64,000 bases of DNA from Methylobacterium longum (GTDB taxonomy: Bacteria; Pseudomonadota; Alphaproteobacteria; Rhizobiales; Beijerinckiaceae), in assembly GCF_022179385.1 (NCBI RefSeq), contig NZ_BPQS01000004.1, positions 186,001 to 250,000 on the forward strand, written 5' to 3'. A program made the position numbers and the translations under genes. The notes below the pieces were generated by a model. The model ran no database searches. It had not been told where the DNA came from and saw nothing but the letters and a program-made list of their open reading frames with translations. This document shows, piece after piece, positions 1 through 9,987 of this stretch. Position 1 is the first letter of the stretch. The number at the start of each line of letters is the position of its first letter.

Positions 1-312
1 AGGCAATGCGGATGCACGTCGGGACGGAAACGCCTCGGCACCCCCTGTCCCGCTCGCGAACCTGTCATCCGGCCTGAGCCGATGTCCGCTTCCAAGATGT
101 CGGGAACGGCCCGCGAACTGCCGAGACGGGCGGGCAGCCATCCTGCGCCGCGATCCGAGCGGACGTCCGGTTGCCCAATCTTGTTTCCCCGAAGCAGTCC
201 GGCGGCAAACCACCCAACCCGGATGCGCGGCAGAGCGAGGCAGCGTGTCTCGCGGTGGCCTGGAGCGGCCCGTTCGCTTCAGAAAAGCGCGCTTGAAAAA
301 GCGGACTGACTT
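1..312. other. No gene recognised at window start
   Basis: No frame here has convincing protein features. A 75-codon plus-strand frame (82-309) is rich in Arg, Ser and Pro with no domain-like pattern and is judged a chance open frame. The stretch lies just downstream of the minus-strand GGDEF-EAL gene and probably holds its 3' untranslated region. Confidence 0.5.
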
Positions 313-2277
313 CTACCGCGCCATGGCATGTACGGGAAGCCGCTGAGTGCTCGCGCTTGGCGAATGAAGGGTTCGGAGAAGGTCTGCGACCGGCATCGGT
401 TTGCCGATCAGGTAGCCTTGGATGTAGCGGCAGCCATGGCGGTGAGCGGCCTCGAGCTGGTCAAAGGTCTCAACCCCCTCAGCGATGCCGTCGAGCCCGA
501 GATTCTGACAGAGATCCAGGATCGTAGACACGAGACTGCAGCCTCGGTCCGTGTCGATGTCGGCCATGAAACTACGGTCGATCTTGATCTTGTCGAGCGG
601 CAGGCGATGCACATAGCCGAGGCTGGAATAGCCCGTCCCGAAGTCGTCCAGCGCAATCTTGATGCCGAGAGCCCGCAACGCGTTGATGGCCGCCTTCGCC
701 TGATCGAAGTCCCGCATCAGAGCGGTCTCGGTGAGTTCCATGGTCAGGCGACGAGGGTTCAAGCCGCTCTCGGTGACGGCGGCGAGGATCGCGACCATGG
801 TCTCAGGCGAGGCGAGATCATGGGCGGACAGGTTGAAAGACAGGCCGATGTCGGGGGGCAGTCGTGCGCAATCGGCCAGCGCCTTGCGCAAAAGCAGCAG
901 GGTCATGGCATGGATCATACCGCAGCGCTCCGCCGCGGCGATGAACCGGTCTGGCGGGATGCGGCCCAGCGTCGGGCTGGTCCAGCGCGCCAGACCTTCC
1001 ACGAGGGCGATCTCGCCCGTCTCCGTGTCGAGGATCGGCTGGTAATGCATCTCCGTCTCGGCGGCGAGGTCGGCCGTACGCAGGGCGGCCTCGACGGCTC
1101 GCTCGGCGCGGATCGCGTCCTCATGCTCTTGGGAGAACAAAGTCGTCATACCGCGCCGATGCTCTTTCGAGTGGTACAGCGCGTAGTCGGCGCGGTCGAA
1201 CAACTCGTCCGCCTCGCGTCCTGCTCTCGGGAATTTTGCCAGGCCGCCCGAGCAACCCGTGATGACGCGAATGTCCCCGAGGAGGATCGGCTTCTGCAGC
1301 GCCGCGCATATGCCGTCACAGAAGGCGATGATCTCTTCGGGCGACCCGGGCGAGAGGACGAGGACGCCGAATTCATCGCCGCCGAGGCGGGTCACAATCA
1401 CGCCGACGCGCGCGAACGCGGCCAAGCGCCGGCCGGTTTCCGCCAGGACGCGATCACCCACGTTATGGCCATAGGTATCGTTGATCGGCTTGAAGCGGTC
1501 GAGGTCGAAGATCGCCAGCGCGAAACGCGTGTCGCTCGAAGTCGAGTCTCGGATGGCTTCGTCGAGGCGCAGGAAGAAGTAGCGCCGATTAGGCAGTCCC
1601 GTGAGGCTGTCGGTATGGGCAAGGCGCGCGTTTTCCTCCGAGAGCCGGCTGGCCTCGGCCTGGGAGGCGACGAGCTGGACGAAGGCGCGGTAGTTGTTGC
1701 TGAGAACACGCATCATCACGGCTGTCACGAAGGTGGTGTTCACGGCGATCGCCAGGAAGACTGGGTTCCCGCTTGCGATGCAGCAGAACAAGAACACGCT
1801 CATGACGATGCCCGTCACGAGGAAGGCCGCGATCGGCAGGTGCGTCAGGCAGAAAATGCAAGCGATGACCGTTATGGCTACGAAGATCGCGACGTGACCC
1901 TGTTCATAGGGGCCGCCATAGACATTCAGGGCCATCGCCCAGCTTACGAAGGCGACGGAGAAGATGGCCGTCAAGACACTGGTCCGTCGGAGCTGGCGGG
2001 TGGCTTGCGCCGCGCTGAGTGTCTCAGGGCGCAGGCGCCACCACTGTAACCCCCGCGTCAGGCAGACTACGATCAGAGCGCCGGGTAATCCGAGCGTCAG
2101 GGCCGGAGGTGCGAAGGGGTAATGCGTTGCCGCGAGCGCGCAGGCGTTTGCGGACAGCAGCCCATAGAGCGTCGGGATCTGCTTCTGGAGTTCCACCAAT
2201 TGACGGGTCGGGGGCATGTTGGTGGCGGATCTAAGCATCCCAGTCAGCGTCAGGCGGAAGTAGTTCGAGGGTTTCAT
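313..2277 (-). CDS. Membrane-bound GGDEF-EAL cyclic-di-GMP turnover protein
   Basis: A 654-residue protein predicted to make and/or degrade cyclic-di-GMP at the inner membrane. Residues about 35-195 form a block of hydrophobic segments (sensor of MASE type, ligand unknown). A GGDEF domain (about 220-385) follows with intact RLGGDEF and the entry motif DSLTGLPNRR. The C-terminal EAL domain (about 400-640) has LVEGLARW, so the signature is EGL rather than EAL. The other metal and catalytic motifs are present: FNLSAHDL, ELTETAL, DDFGTGYSSL, KIKIDRSF, AEGVET and YIQGY. The position of the RxxD inhibitory site reads RVGV, so product inhibition through that site is unlikely. Starts at residues 14 or 21 are possible; no strong ribosome binding site marks the chosen ATG. 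Confidence 0.93.
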   Translation of the reverse strand: MKPSNYFRLTLTGMLRSATNMPPTRQLVELQKQIPTLYGLLSANACALAATHYPFAPPALTLGLPGALIVVCLTRGLQWWRLRPETLSAAQATRQLRRTSVLTAIFSVAFVSWAMALNVYGGPYEQGHVAIFVAITVIACIFCLTHLPIAAFLVTGIVMSVFLFCCIASGNPVFLAIAVNTTFVTAVMMRVLSNNYRAFVQLVASQAEASRLSEENARLAHTDSLTGLPNRRYFFLRLDEAIRDSTSSDTRFALAIFDLDRFKPINDTYGHNVGDRVLAETGRRLAAFARVGVIVTRLGGDEFGVLVLSPGSPEEIIAFCDGICAALQKPILLGDIRVITGCSGGLAKFPRAGREADELFDRADYALYHSKEHRRGMTTLFSQEHEDAIRAERAVEAALRTADLAAETEMHYQPILDTETGEIALVEGLARWTSPTLGRIPPDRFIAAAERCGMIHAMTLLLLRKALADCARLPPDIGLSFNLSAHDLASPETMVAILAAVTESGLNPRRLTMELTETALMRDFDQAKAAINALRALGIKIALDDFGTGYSSLGYVHRLPLDKIKIDRSFMADIDTDRGCSLVSTILDLCQNLGLDGIAEGVETFDQLEAAHRHGCRYIQGYLIGKPMPVADLLRTLHSPSASTQRLPVHAMAR

Positions 2278-2534
2278 CAGGGCTGCATCCGAACCAGGGC
2301 TGCAACCCTAACGTGAGTTGATTAAGAGCGGCTTGCCTCGGGATCTGGGGTGTCCGAGTTCCGCCTTCAGAGACGATATTCGGTCCTACATCGTGAATCC
2401 CGCTGCTGATCGCGTGACTCGTCAGCAAGACTGCCCGGCATCTGCGATGCGAAAGGCTGATGCGCGCCGGAATTCAGTTTCGGTCGTGCACTGGACGCCA
2501 CGCTGATCATGAACGCGCCCGCTATCGCGCTTCG

Positions 2535-2843
2535 TCAGCAGGAAAAATTCGATAGGGAACTGTCAGTCCGAGTGGACCCGAAACCGGCCTCCGGAAGGAA
2601 GGCGCGCTCGATCGCGCTGCCCGTGATCTCGACCTCTGAGAGCGCAGTCAGGCCTGCATCGGTGATGGTCCATTCCACGACCAGGTAGCCGCGCAGATGG
2701 TGCGGCCATGCATCTCCCGTCCGCGCGATGAGACCGAGTCGCTCCAGAAGCAGGTTCCTCGCGTCGTCGGCCGCCATCGCGCGATTGCGAGTGGCGATCA
2801 GGCCGAGGCGTTGGCCCTGCGTCTTCTTCAGAAGCTCGCTCAC
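2535..2843 (-). CDS. Hypothetical protein, small winged-helix-like
   Basis: Family not recognised. The C-terminal hundred residues look coding (regular alternation around ARNLLLERLGLI and VVEWTITDAGLTAL) and could fold as a small winged helix, a guess from the pattern 'helix, helix, strand, TDAGLxAL'. The open frame extends upstream to 3002, but that part is Arg/Gly/Pro-rich and looks non-coding, so a GTG start at 2843 (VSELLKKTQ) is preferred, giving 102 residues. No clear ribosome binding site precedes either start. It lies between two signalling genes on the same strand with no operon evidence. Confidence 0.4.
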   Translation of the reverse strand: MSELLKKTQGQRLGLIATRNRAMAADDARNLLLERLGLIARTGDAWPHHLRGYLVVEWTITDAGLTALSEVEITGSAIERAFLPEAGFGSTRTDSSLSNFSC

Positions 2844-3110
2844 AGGCTGGCCTGTGGGCCTGCGGCGGCCGGCCCGATCGGGACATCCCGAACCGGGCCG
2901 CGCGCCGCGGGACTGTCGATGCGCCGTGTTGTTCGAGGCCTCTCGCCGGGCCAGCGTGTTGGCCTGAGGGATCGAGCGCGGTCCTTCGCCGGCCATGATC
3001 ATCGGCTTCGCACGGGCAGGTCTCCCGGGTGACGGGCGGCGTCCGCCGGTCCGAACCTCGGGGGTCTCCGCGGAGCGGTCGTTGGGCTGAGGAGGTCTGT
3101 CATGGGGGCC

Positions 3111-5126
3111 CTACGCGGCGCGGATCCTGGAGAGGAACTTGGTGACCTCACCGCCCAGGTGCTCAGACTGCCGGGACAGGTCCGATGCGGCCGTGAGGAC
3201 TTGGGCGGCGGCCGCCCCGGTTTCCTCCGAGGCACTGGCGACTCCGGCGACGTTGCTCGTCACCTCACCGGTTCCGGTCGCCGCCTCCGTCACGTTGCGC
3301 ACGATCTCCTGCGTCGCCGCGCCCTGTTCCAGCACGGCCGCGGCGATGGACGAGGCGACGCCATTGATCTCCTGAATGCGGTGGCGGATGCTGTCGATGG
3401 CGCCCACGGCGCCCGCCGTCGCCCCCTGGATCCGGCTGATCTGACGGGTGATGTCCTCCGTCGCCCGTGCCGTCTGGCTCGCCAGCTCCTTCACCTCGGC
3501 GGCGACAACCGCAAAGCCCCGTCCCGCCTCACCTGCGCGCGCCGCTTCGATGGTGGCGTTCAGTGCCAGCAGGTTGGTTTGGCTGGCGATAGCCGAGATC
3601 ATGGCGACGACATCGCCGATCTTGCGCACCGCCTCGCTGAGTTCCTGCACGAGCGCCGCCGTCTGCGCGGCCTCGGTCACCGCCTGACCCGCGAGTTCCT
3701 CGGAACCGGCCACCTGCCGCCCGATCTCGTTGACCGACGCGCCCAGTTCCTCCGCGGCCGCCGCCACCGTGGCAACGTTGGCGGCGGCTTGGTTGGAGGC
3801 CGCCGCCACCGCGGTCGACTGCCGCGCGGTCTCGCTGGCGATGCCCGACATGCTGGCGGCGGTAGCCTGCAGTTCGGTCGCGGCGGACGCAACGGATCCC
3901 AGCACGGCGCCGACCGTCTGCTCGAAGGCGTCGGCCAGCCCGGCCAACTCTGCCTTGTGTCGCGTCTCGGCCTCGGCCCGCTCCTGAGCCGCCGCCGCCT
4001 CCAGGAGCCTGACCCGCTCGCGCTGCTCGACCTGCGCGGTGACGTCGATGGCGAACTTCGTCACCTGCACCGGACGCCCGTCTGCGTCGAAAACGGGGTT
4101 GTAGCTGGCCTCGATCCAGACCTCGCGGCCGCCTTTGCCCAGGCGACGGAACTGGCCGGCCTGGTACTCGCCGCGCCGGAGCGCCTCCCAGAACCGGGCA
4201 TATTCGGGACCGGCGCGGTAGTCCGGATCGACGAACATCCCGTGGTGCTGACCGACGACCTCGGCGGCCGCATAGCCGATTGCCGCGAGGAAGTTGGCGT
4301 TCGCCTCGAGCACACGGCCGTCAAGGTCGAAGCTGATCACCGCCTGCGACTTGCGGATCGCCTCGACCTGACCGCGCAGCGCCAGAACCTCCACGGTCTG
4401 CGCGGTGATGTCGAGGGCGTACTTGACCACCCTCGTAACCTGTCCGGTCTCGTCGCGGATCGGGTTGTAGGAGCCCTTGATCCAGACCGTCCTCCCTCCC
4501 TTGGCGACGCGCTTGAAGGCGGCGCTCTCGGGGCGCCCGGCGCGGAGGCCATCCCAGAAGGCGGCGTAGTCGCGGCTGTCCCGGTGGGCGGGCTCGACGA
4601 AGATGGCGTGGTGGCGGCCGCGGATCTCGTCGAACTCGTAGCCCATGAGCGCGAGGAAGGCGGGGTTGGCCGACAGGACGGTGCCGTCCAGCGCAAACTC
4701 GATGACGGCTTGCGAGGCTTCCACGGCGGCGAGGCGGCGCGTCGCATCCTCGCCGCGCAGGCGCTGGGCGGCGTCGCGCCATTCCAGAATGTACCCCGAC
4801 GGCCTGCGCCCCTTGGACGCCGCGATCACGGCGACGTCGAAGCGGTGCGTGCCGAGGGTCGTCGTGAGCTCGTGCCGCGGCCCCGATCCCGCAACGCGGA
4901 TCTGGCTCGCCAGGTCGCGGCAGAGGCTGTCGATGGGCCGCCCGACGAGGTTCTCCTGCCGGATGTTCGAGGAGGTGTCCCCGCAGCGGCCGAGCAGAGC
5001 AGTCATTGCGGGGTTCACGGCAGTGATGATCCCGTCATCGTCGAGGTTCATCACGGGTGTGCCGATCGCGCCGAGCGTGGCATCCGCGCGGTCCGCTCCG
5101 CCGCGACCCAGGGTTAATCGAAGCAT
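3111..5126 (-). CDS. Soluble methyl-accepting chemotaxis protein with three PAS domains (BdlA-like)
   Basis: A 671-residue chemoreceptor without transmembrane segments, so it should signal from the cytoplasm to CheA/CheW. PAS domains occupy about residues 17-110, 140-245 and 260-370. The second and third are close relatives of each other ([16 protein letters not shown] against [22 protein letters not shown] against ASYNPV), the tandem arrangement of BdlA/Aer-2-type receptors that often bind haem or FAD. The signalling domain (about 400-671) carries the hairpin-tip signature [18 protein letters not shown]. The start at 5126 is chosen because AGAGGA lies 7 bases upstream; the frame is open to 5225 but that extension has no such site. 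Flanking cyclic-di-GMP genes fit a role in biofilm dispersal or energy taxis, which is inference. Confidence 0.93.
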   Translation of the reverse strand: MLRLTLGRGGADRADATLGAIGTPVMNLDDDGIITAVNPAMTALLGRCGDTSSNIRQENLVGRPIDSLCRDLASQIRVAGSGPRHELTTTLGTHRFDVAVIAASKGRRPSGYILEWRDAAQRLRGEDATRRLAAVEASQAVIEFALDGTVLSANPAFLALMGYEFDEIRGRHHAIFVEPAHRDSRDYAAFWDGLRAGRPESAAFKRVAKGGRTVWIKGSYNPIRDETGQVTRVVKYALDITAQTVEVLALRGQVEAIRKSQAVISFDLDGRVLEANANFLAAIGYAAAEVVGQHHGMFVDPDYRAGPEYARFWEALRRGEYQAGQFRRLGKGGREVWIEASYNPVFDADGRPVQVTKFAIDVTAQVEQRERVRLLEAAAAQERAEAETRHKAELAGLADAFEQTVGAVLGSVASAATELQATAASMSGIASETARQSTAVAAASNQAAANVATVAAAAEELGASVNEIGRQVAGSEELAGQAVTEAAQTAALVQELSEAVRKIGDVVAMISAIASQTNLLALNATIEAARAGEAGRGFAVVAAEVKELASQTARATEDITRQISRIQGATAGAVGAIDSIRHRIQEINGVASSIAAAVLEQGAATQEIVRNVTEAATGTGEVTSNVAGVASASEETGAAAAQVLTAASDLSRQSEHLGGEVTKFLSRIRAA

Positions 5127-6140
5127 GATCGAATCCTCTGTATCGATGATCGCCCGGAGCCCGAGGACATTTCGTCCGGACCCGAAGTTGGCACATTGTC
5201 GAGCATCGCGATTGAAAAGAACCAAATTTAATGTTCGAAAGTACAGGGAAAACCTGTCATTTCGACATGAGTATTAGTTAAGGATGTATTTCGGAGATTT
5301 TCCGAGGGCCGAAAAGAAAGAAATCTCCTCATTCCACCCATGCTGGGGGACTTGGCTGGTTGCTCACCTGTCTGGCCGCTGCGTGGCCCCGGCAGAGATC
5401 GCCCGTCATCCCGCTTCGGTTCGGCGCGCGGGCGAGCCTTGCGGGTCGGCAGACCAGAGGCGCCAGGGGCGGACCCGTGGAGAAGAGCCGGGTCATCGGA
5501 GAGCAACTCGCCGTTTCACGGCCGCTGCCTGAGACCGGCTCGGCGGATGTGGAAGGGCTGAACCGGAAGGCCCGGGTCGACACAACTCGCGGTGGAAGAT
5601 AACGCGCGGCGACTTCGGCCGGACCGCATTGCCGCCGTTGGCGCGCCTCCGCCAGGGAGGGCGAAACCGCGCGCGGCTGATCCGCCCCCCGATCGGTACG
5701 GCTTGAGAGGGTATTGGCCGGGACATGTCCGCGCCTGCTGGGCGCTCTCGGGCAGGTCGATGAATCCCGTTCGGATCGTTCTCGGGCTGACCTGGGCGCG
5801 TGCACGAACGCGACGTGGTGCCTGTCACGTCCTGTCTCTGAAGGCGTGATCGCGACCTAGGATCGGCCGTACACGGCGAGCGACCGCGCACGATCTCGGG
5901 ACGGCTCACGCCTCGAACGTCCGCCCGGGCGGCGTTCAACGGGCCGTCGCACAGGCCGCGATGGTTCGCCCCTCGGGAACGCCGGGATCCGGGAGGCTCG
6001 GCGCCGTCGGAATCGATTTTGCGCCGGCCTGAGCATCAGGCACGGGGCCGGTCGACGCTATCGACCCAATCGACTGCGCGGGAGCGAGCCCTGGCGCGGA
6101 GGGAGGATGGACGTCTGCCCTCCGCGCGCGGACCGCGGTT
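5127..6140. other. About 1 kb without a recognisable gene
   Basis: Several frames are open for 70-160 codons on both strands, but their translations are Arg/Pro/Ser-rich, mutually overlapping and without domain-like patterns. The first 150 bases (5200-5330) are AT-richer than the surroundings and probably hold the promoter of the chemoreceptor gene. The rest lies downstream of the minus-strand MHYT gene. A decayed gene cannot be excluded. Confidence 0.5.
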
Positions 6141-8459
6141 TCAAGTCACGAGAGCAAGGGGCTCTGGTCTGCCGAGGAAGTAGCCCTGCACTTCGTCGCA
6201 CGCTTCAGCATCAAGGAAGTTGAACTCCTCCGCCGTCTCGACGCCTTCCGCCAGAACGGGCAGACCGAGCCCGCGACCGAGACCCAGCACGGCGCGAACG
6301 ATCGCGGCACCCTGATAGTTCTGATCGACCGCCCGCACGAAGGACCGGTCGATCTTGATACGGTCGAAGGGAAACATCTTCAGGTGCGACAGGGACGAGT
6401 AGCCCGTCCCGAAATCGTCCATGGTGACCTGTGCGCCGAGGGCCTTGATCTGGCGCAGGGTCGTCAGCGCCCGATCGAAATCACGGATGAGTGCGGTCTC
6501 GGTAACCTCGATTTCGAGGCGGTCTGGGGGGAACCGCGTTTCCGCGAGCACGTCACGGACCAGACCGGCAAAGTTCGCGCTGTGGATCTGCAGAGCGGAC
6601 ACATTCACGGCCACGCGCAGATCATTGATCGCGATCATCTCCCTGCAGGCGCAGCGCAGTACCCAGGCGCCGATCGCGTGGATCAAGCCGCTCTCCTCCG
6701 CGATCGGGATGAAGTCGGCCGGCGCCACCTCTCCGCGCAGCGGATGCCGCCAGCGCAGCAGTGCCTCGAACCCTGTTACTGCACCGGTGCGAACGCTCTT
6801 CTGAGGCTGATAGGCAAGGTAGAATTCATTGCGCTCGAGCGCGAGGCGGAGATCCCGTTCGAACAGCCTGCGCTCCCGCGCCTTCTCGCCCATGGCCGCC
6901 TGGAAGAAGCGGTATACGCCGCGACCGTCGGCCTTGGCTTGATAGAGCGCGAGGTCGGCGTGGTTGAGTAGGGTCGAGCGGTCGAGAGCGTCGTGCGGGT
7001 AAACCGCGATGCCGACGCTCGTCCCGATGACGCCGCCGGCCGGTAGGGAATCGGCGGCGGCGCGCACGGTTTCTATGATGTGGCCGGCCACCCGCGCCGC
7101 AGTCGTGGCATCGGTGAGGCCAGGCAGGATGACGGCAAACTCGTCGCCCCCCAGGCGCGCCAGCATCTGATCGGGGTCCAGTACGCTCGTCACGGCGCGC
7201 GCCACGGTCAGGAGCAACTCGTCGCCGGCCGCATGCCCGAACGTGTCGTTCACCTCCTTGAAGCGGTCGAGATCGAGGAAGAGGAGGGCGACGCTGCGCG
7301 AGCCGGTTTTGGCCAGCGCCAACTCCTCCTCCAGGCGAGCCGTGAAGCTCGCCCGGTTCGGTAATCCGGTCAGAACATCATGATGCGCCAGATGCCGGAT
7401 GCGGTCCTCGGCGTACCGGCGCGCGCGCAAGTCGCGCACGGCGATCGCATGCTGGTGCCGGCCTTGTAGTGAGATCTCGTGCCGGATGACTTCGACGGGT
7501 ACGACGGACCCATCCATCGCGACGAGTTCCTGCTCGGCCGCATGCCCGACCGCGCCCGGCAGCCTCGGAATGATGTCCGAGAGAGGCCTGCCGATCACCT
7601 CGGAAGCGGCCTGGCCGATCAGGGCCGCGAAATTCTCGTTGGCCGCGATGACCGTGTTGTCCTCGCAAACGAGGATGCCTTCGACGGCGGCGTTGGCCAA
7701 GCTGAGGACGAGGCTGAATTGCTCCCGCCGGAGGCGCTCACGCGTGTCGAGGGTCAGGGCGATCGCCGCGTTGCCCAGTATGCCGAGGCTCGCGCCACCG
7801 ACGAGTACGGCAAGCCAGTGCCGGGACAGAGTCGCGACGGGGAGCGCCATGGTCGGGTCCGGCGCGACGGTGATCGACGCCATGGACACGAAATGCATCG
7901 TGCAGACCGCTGACACGAGCAAGAGCGCACTCTTCGTTCGGACGTAGCTGCGCCCTCCGCGCACCTTCAGGGCGATGGACCACGCCGCCAAACCAAGTCC
8001 GAGGGCCACCGCGAGGGTGGCCAGCCCGGGATCCAGCTGGATGCGGCCCGTCGTGACATAGGCGGCGAGACCGACGTGATGCATGGCCGCGAGGCCGAGG
8101 CCGACCACCGCGCCACCGATCCAGGGCATCGCAGGGGACCCGCTCCGCAGCGCGAGCCAGCATCCGGAGGAGGTGAACGCCAGCGCCGTAAGAAACGACG
8201 CGCCCGTGAGCAGCATATCGTAGCCGGTGGGCAGGCCGCTATCGAAGGCCATCATCGCGATGAAGTGCGTGGCCCAAATCCCGACGCCTCCCACGAAGCC
8301 CGCGAAGAGAAGCCAGCGCTTCTTCTCGTTCGGCGCGCCCGTCTTCGCATGATGGATGAGGTCGACGGCCGTATAGCAGGCCAGGAGGCACGTGATGACG
8401 GCGAGGATGGCCAAGGCAGTATCGTGCTGCCCGGCGAAGCATCCTATGACCTTGAACAT
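6141..8459 (-). CDS. MHYT-PAS-GGDEF-EAL cyclic-di-GMP protein
   Basis: A 772-residue membrane protein with an N-terminal seven-helix MHYT sensor (about residues 10-235). The repeated His/Met motifs ATHFIAMM, AAMHHVG and MHFVSM are those proposed to bind copper and sense O2, CO or NO. A PAS domain (about 255-350), a GGDEF domain (about 355-515, RLGGDEFAV) and an EAL domain (about 530-770) follow. The EAL domain has GFEALLRW, VNVSALQ, EVTETAL, DDFGTGYSSL, RIKIDRSF, AEGVET and VQGYF, so a phosphodiesterase is expected. The inhibitory RxxD site is absent (DPDQ at that position). The full set of catalytic residues in both domains suggests bifunctionality or switching by the sensor. It stands alone on the minus strand. 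Confidence 0.95.
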   Translation of the reverse strand: MFKVIGCFAGQHDTALAILAVITCLLACYTAVDLIHHAKTGAPNEKKRWLLFAGFVGGVGIWATHFIAMMAFDSGLPTGYDMLLTGASFLTALAFTSSGCWLALRSGSPAMPWIGGAVVGLGLAAMHHVGLAAYVTTGRIQLDPGLATLAVALGLGLAAWSIALKVRGGRSYVRTKSALLLVSAVCTMHFVSMASITVAPDPTMALPVATLSRHWLAVLVGGASLGILGNAAIALTLDTRERLRREQFSLVLSLANAAVEGILVCEDNTVIAANENFAALIGQAASEVIGRPLSDIIPRLPGAVGHAAEQELVAMDGSVVPVEVIRHEISLQGRHQHAIAVRDLRARRYAEDRIRHLAHHDVLTGLPNRASFTARLEEELALAKTGSRSVALLFLDLDRFKEVNDTFGHAAGDELLLTVARAVTSVLDPDQMLARLGGDEFAVILPGLTDATTAARVAGHIIETVRAAADSLPAGGVIGTSVGIAVYPHDALDRSTLLNHADLALYQAKADGRGVYRFFQAAMGEKARERRLFERDLRLALERNEFYLAYQPQKSVRTGAVTGFEALLRWRHPLRGEVAPADFIPIAEESGLIHAIGAWVLRCACREMIAINDLRVAVNVSALQIHSANFAGLVRDVLAETRFPPDRLEIEVTETALIRDFDRALTTLRQIKALGAQVTMDDFGTGYSSLSHLKMFPFDRIKIDRSFVRAVDQNYQGAAIVRAVLGLGRGLGLPVLAEGVETAEEFNFLDAEACDEVQGYFLGRPEPLALVT

Positions 8460-9171
8460 TGTTCGGACCCGCCCGCGTCCGGAAGCTTGCGAGCCCCCGA
8501 TTCAAGCCGCGTACTTAGAGTCGATTCTATTGGCGATCTCTTGCGGCCAATGACCACTTTTCAAGTCTTCATCGACATCGATGCGATGAATCTCCTCATT
8601 ATCGAAAATTTGAATGGGGGTGCTATGACAGGTTTCCGCCCACGCGGTGACCATCCAAGGGCAAGCCCACGTTCCAAGGCCTGCGTGCCATCCCGGGGGC
8701 CGAACGGGCTGGCAAGCCGGTCCGCCCGACGCTTTCGCACCCACTGGAAGTCTTCGCCCTGAATCTGTCGTGCAGCAGCTATCGCTGCGTCCCGCCACCT
8801 CTGATGACGAATTTGAGGGCAGAGCTTCGACAACGTTCGGATGCGCCACCACGGCGCTAAGATTGTTTGACAATGCCGCACTGTCCGAAGGAACGCCGTG
8901 GATAAGAGCGGCACTGCTTAGCCTCGGTTGCCCTCGCACCGGATCTGCGACGGGCCTTCGTGAAGGCGGGCGATGAGATTGGCGCCTCAGCCTCCGTGAC
9001 TCACGGCGGCCGAAAACTCGACGGTGACTGGCACCTGCGACTTGTCGGTCCCTCAATCTCTTGGCGAGCCGGTCTGGATGCCTTCGCCGTTTTGGCGGAG
9101 CCTCCGTCAGCTTCCAGTTGAATTGTAGGGATTCATACATTAGGCAGCCGCCGCCGGCCTCAGGCTGGCCG

Positions 9172-9219
9172 TCCACGCCCGCCTACCGTTCGCCCCTCAG
9201 CGACAAAGGCGGGCGTGGA
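9172..9219. repeat. Palindromic repeat, copy 1
   Basis: Inverted repeat with 13-base arms, TCCACGCCCGCCT at 9172-9184 and its exact complement at 9207-9219, around a 22-base loop. A second copy with the same arm core lies about 90 bases downstream. It resembles REP-type intergenic elements; no protein frame explains it. Confidence 0.75.
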
Positions 9220-9265
9220 TGCATGTTTCTTGCAGGGCCGAGCGGTCGGACCCTCCTCTCGACCG

Positions 9266-9313
9266 CCACGCCCGCCCCAACGTTCGTCCCCCTCAACCGT
9301 TGGGCGGGCGTGG
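9266..9313. repeat. Palindromic repeat, copy 2
   Basis: Second copy of the element. The left arm at 9266-9282 and right arm at 9298-9313 pair over 16 bases with a single extra C in the left arm. The arm core CCACGCCCGCC and part of the loop (CGTTCG, CCCCTCA) match copy 1. Sequence after both copies (GATGC, later CAGGGCCG) is also shared, so the duplicated unit is about 90 bases. Confidence 0.75.
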
Positions 9314-9726
9314 ATGCCGAGGGGATTCGCAAAACGCTCCCCACAGGGCCGCGCAGCCCGTGACGGCAGATCCGCCCGCGCTGGCGAGCACCATCGGCGG
9401 CGCGGACCCGGCCGATTTGCCCCGTCGACGTGACGTCCACTTCAGCCGGTCCCGGGTTCGAGAATGGTGTGACGATCATCGACACGCCCCGGATCGACAT
9501 GCGCGTTTCGCGGCGTCGGCAGTTCGCCAGCCTGGCCCCCGATCTGCCCGCGGGCGGCGCTGCCCTCGATCCCGCCAGCGATGAGTCAGGCCGATACGAT
9601 CCGCGACAATAATCAAATTCAGATGTCCGCGAATAAATGACTTAATACTACTTTTATGTCAGCTTTTGACGGTACGGGTTGTGCTCAAGAATTCAACGAA
9701 TCATGTTGATTTCATATATACTTTTC

Positions 9727-9756
9727 TTGAGGCGCTGTGATACTCTATGATACAAT
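9727..9756 (+). promoter_or_regulatory. Candidate promoter in AT-rich island
   Basis: TTGAGG (9727-9732) and TACAAT (9751-9756) separated by 18 bases resemble a sigma-70 promoter pointing at the small-ORF pair. A second possibility is TTGACA (9776-9781) with TAAAAG 16 bases later. AT-rich DNA yields such matches by chance, so confidence is low. Confidence 0.3.
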
Positions 9757-9864
9757 GCATGTATCGCTTTCAAATTTGACAACTGTATTATTTCGAATAA
9801 AAGTCAGAATTGATGATCCGGGAATGCAATTAATCATTCGTATAAAAGTACTTAGACTGCACTG

Positions 9865-9987
9865 ATGATGGAAATCTGCGGCCCGGAATTTGGGATTTCG
9901 ATGTGGTTGCGTCTCATGCTTTTGATGCTCGGTCCCAAATCAATCAAGGTATCGGGTAAGTTTGAGCTGGAGTTTTGGGGCGGGTAA
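9865..9987 (+). CDS. Small ORF, 40 residues, coupled to next gene
   Basis: Unrecognised 40-residue product starting MMEICGPEFG with a short hydrophobic stretch (MWLRLMLLMLGP) followed by KVSGKFELEFWGG. Its TAA stop shares the A of the next gene's ATG (TAATG), the classical arrangement for translational coupling. That coupling and the absence of shadow-type composition are the reasons for calling it. It could be a leader peptide controlling the downstream ORF or a small membrane partner. No ribosome binding site stands out. Confidence 0.45.
   Translation: MMEICGPEFGISMWLRLMLLMLGPKSIKVSGKFELEFWGG

Larger units (their letters stand above)
8460..9864. other. Gene-poor region, with twin hairpins and AT-rich end
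   Basis: No complete gene is recognised. A minus-strand frame ending at 8502 has a protein-like tail (IFDNEEIHRIDVDEDLKSG) but its upstream part looks non-coding, so it may be a gene remnant. Two similar palindromes lie at 9172-9219 and 9266-9313. From about 9610 the base composition switches abruptly from GC-rich to AT-rich and stays so to about 10250. This suggests acquired DNA. Confidence 0.6.

Noticed and set aside
328..2049. 573-codon plus-strand frame opposite the first GGDEF-EAL gene
   Set aside because: It is antisense to a gene with clear GGDEF and EAL motifs. The translation is rich in Arg, Glu and Asp without domain pattern, typical of high-GC antisense frames.
3102..5117. 671-codon plus-strand frame opposite the PAS chemoreceptor
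   Set aside because: Complement of a gene with unmistakable PAS and chemoreceptor motifs; composition Leu/Gly/Arg-rich and no start signal.
8502..9176. Full-length 224-codon minus-strand ORF as a gene
   Set aside because: Only the last 50 residues look protein-like; the rest is Arg/Ser-rich, so it is mentioned as a possible remnant, not annotated.
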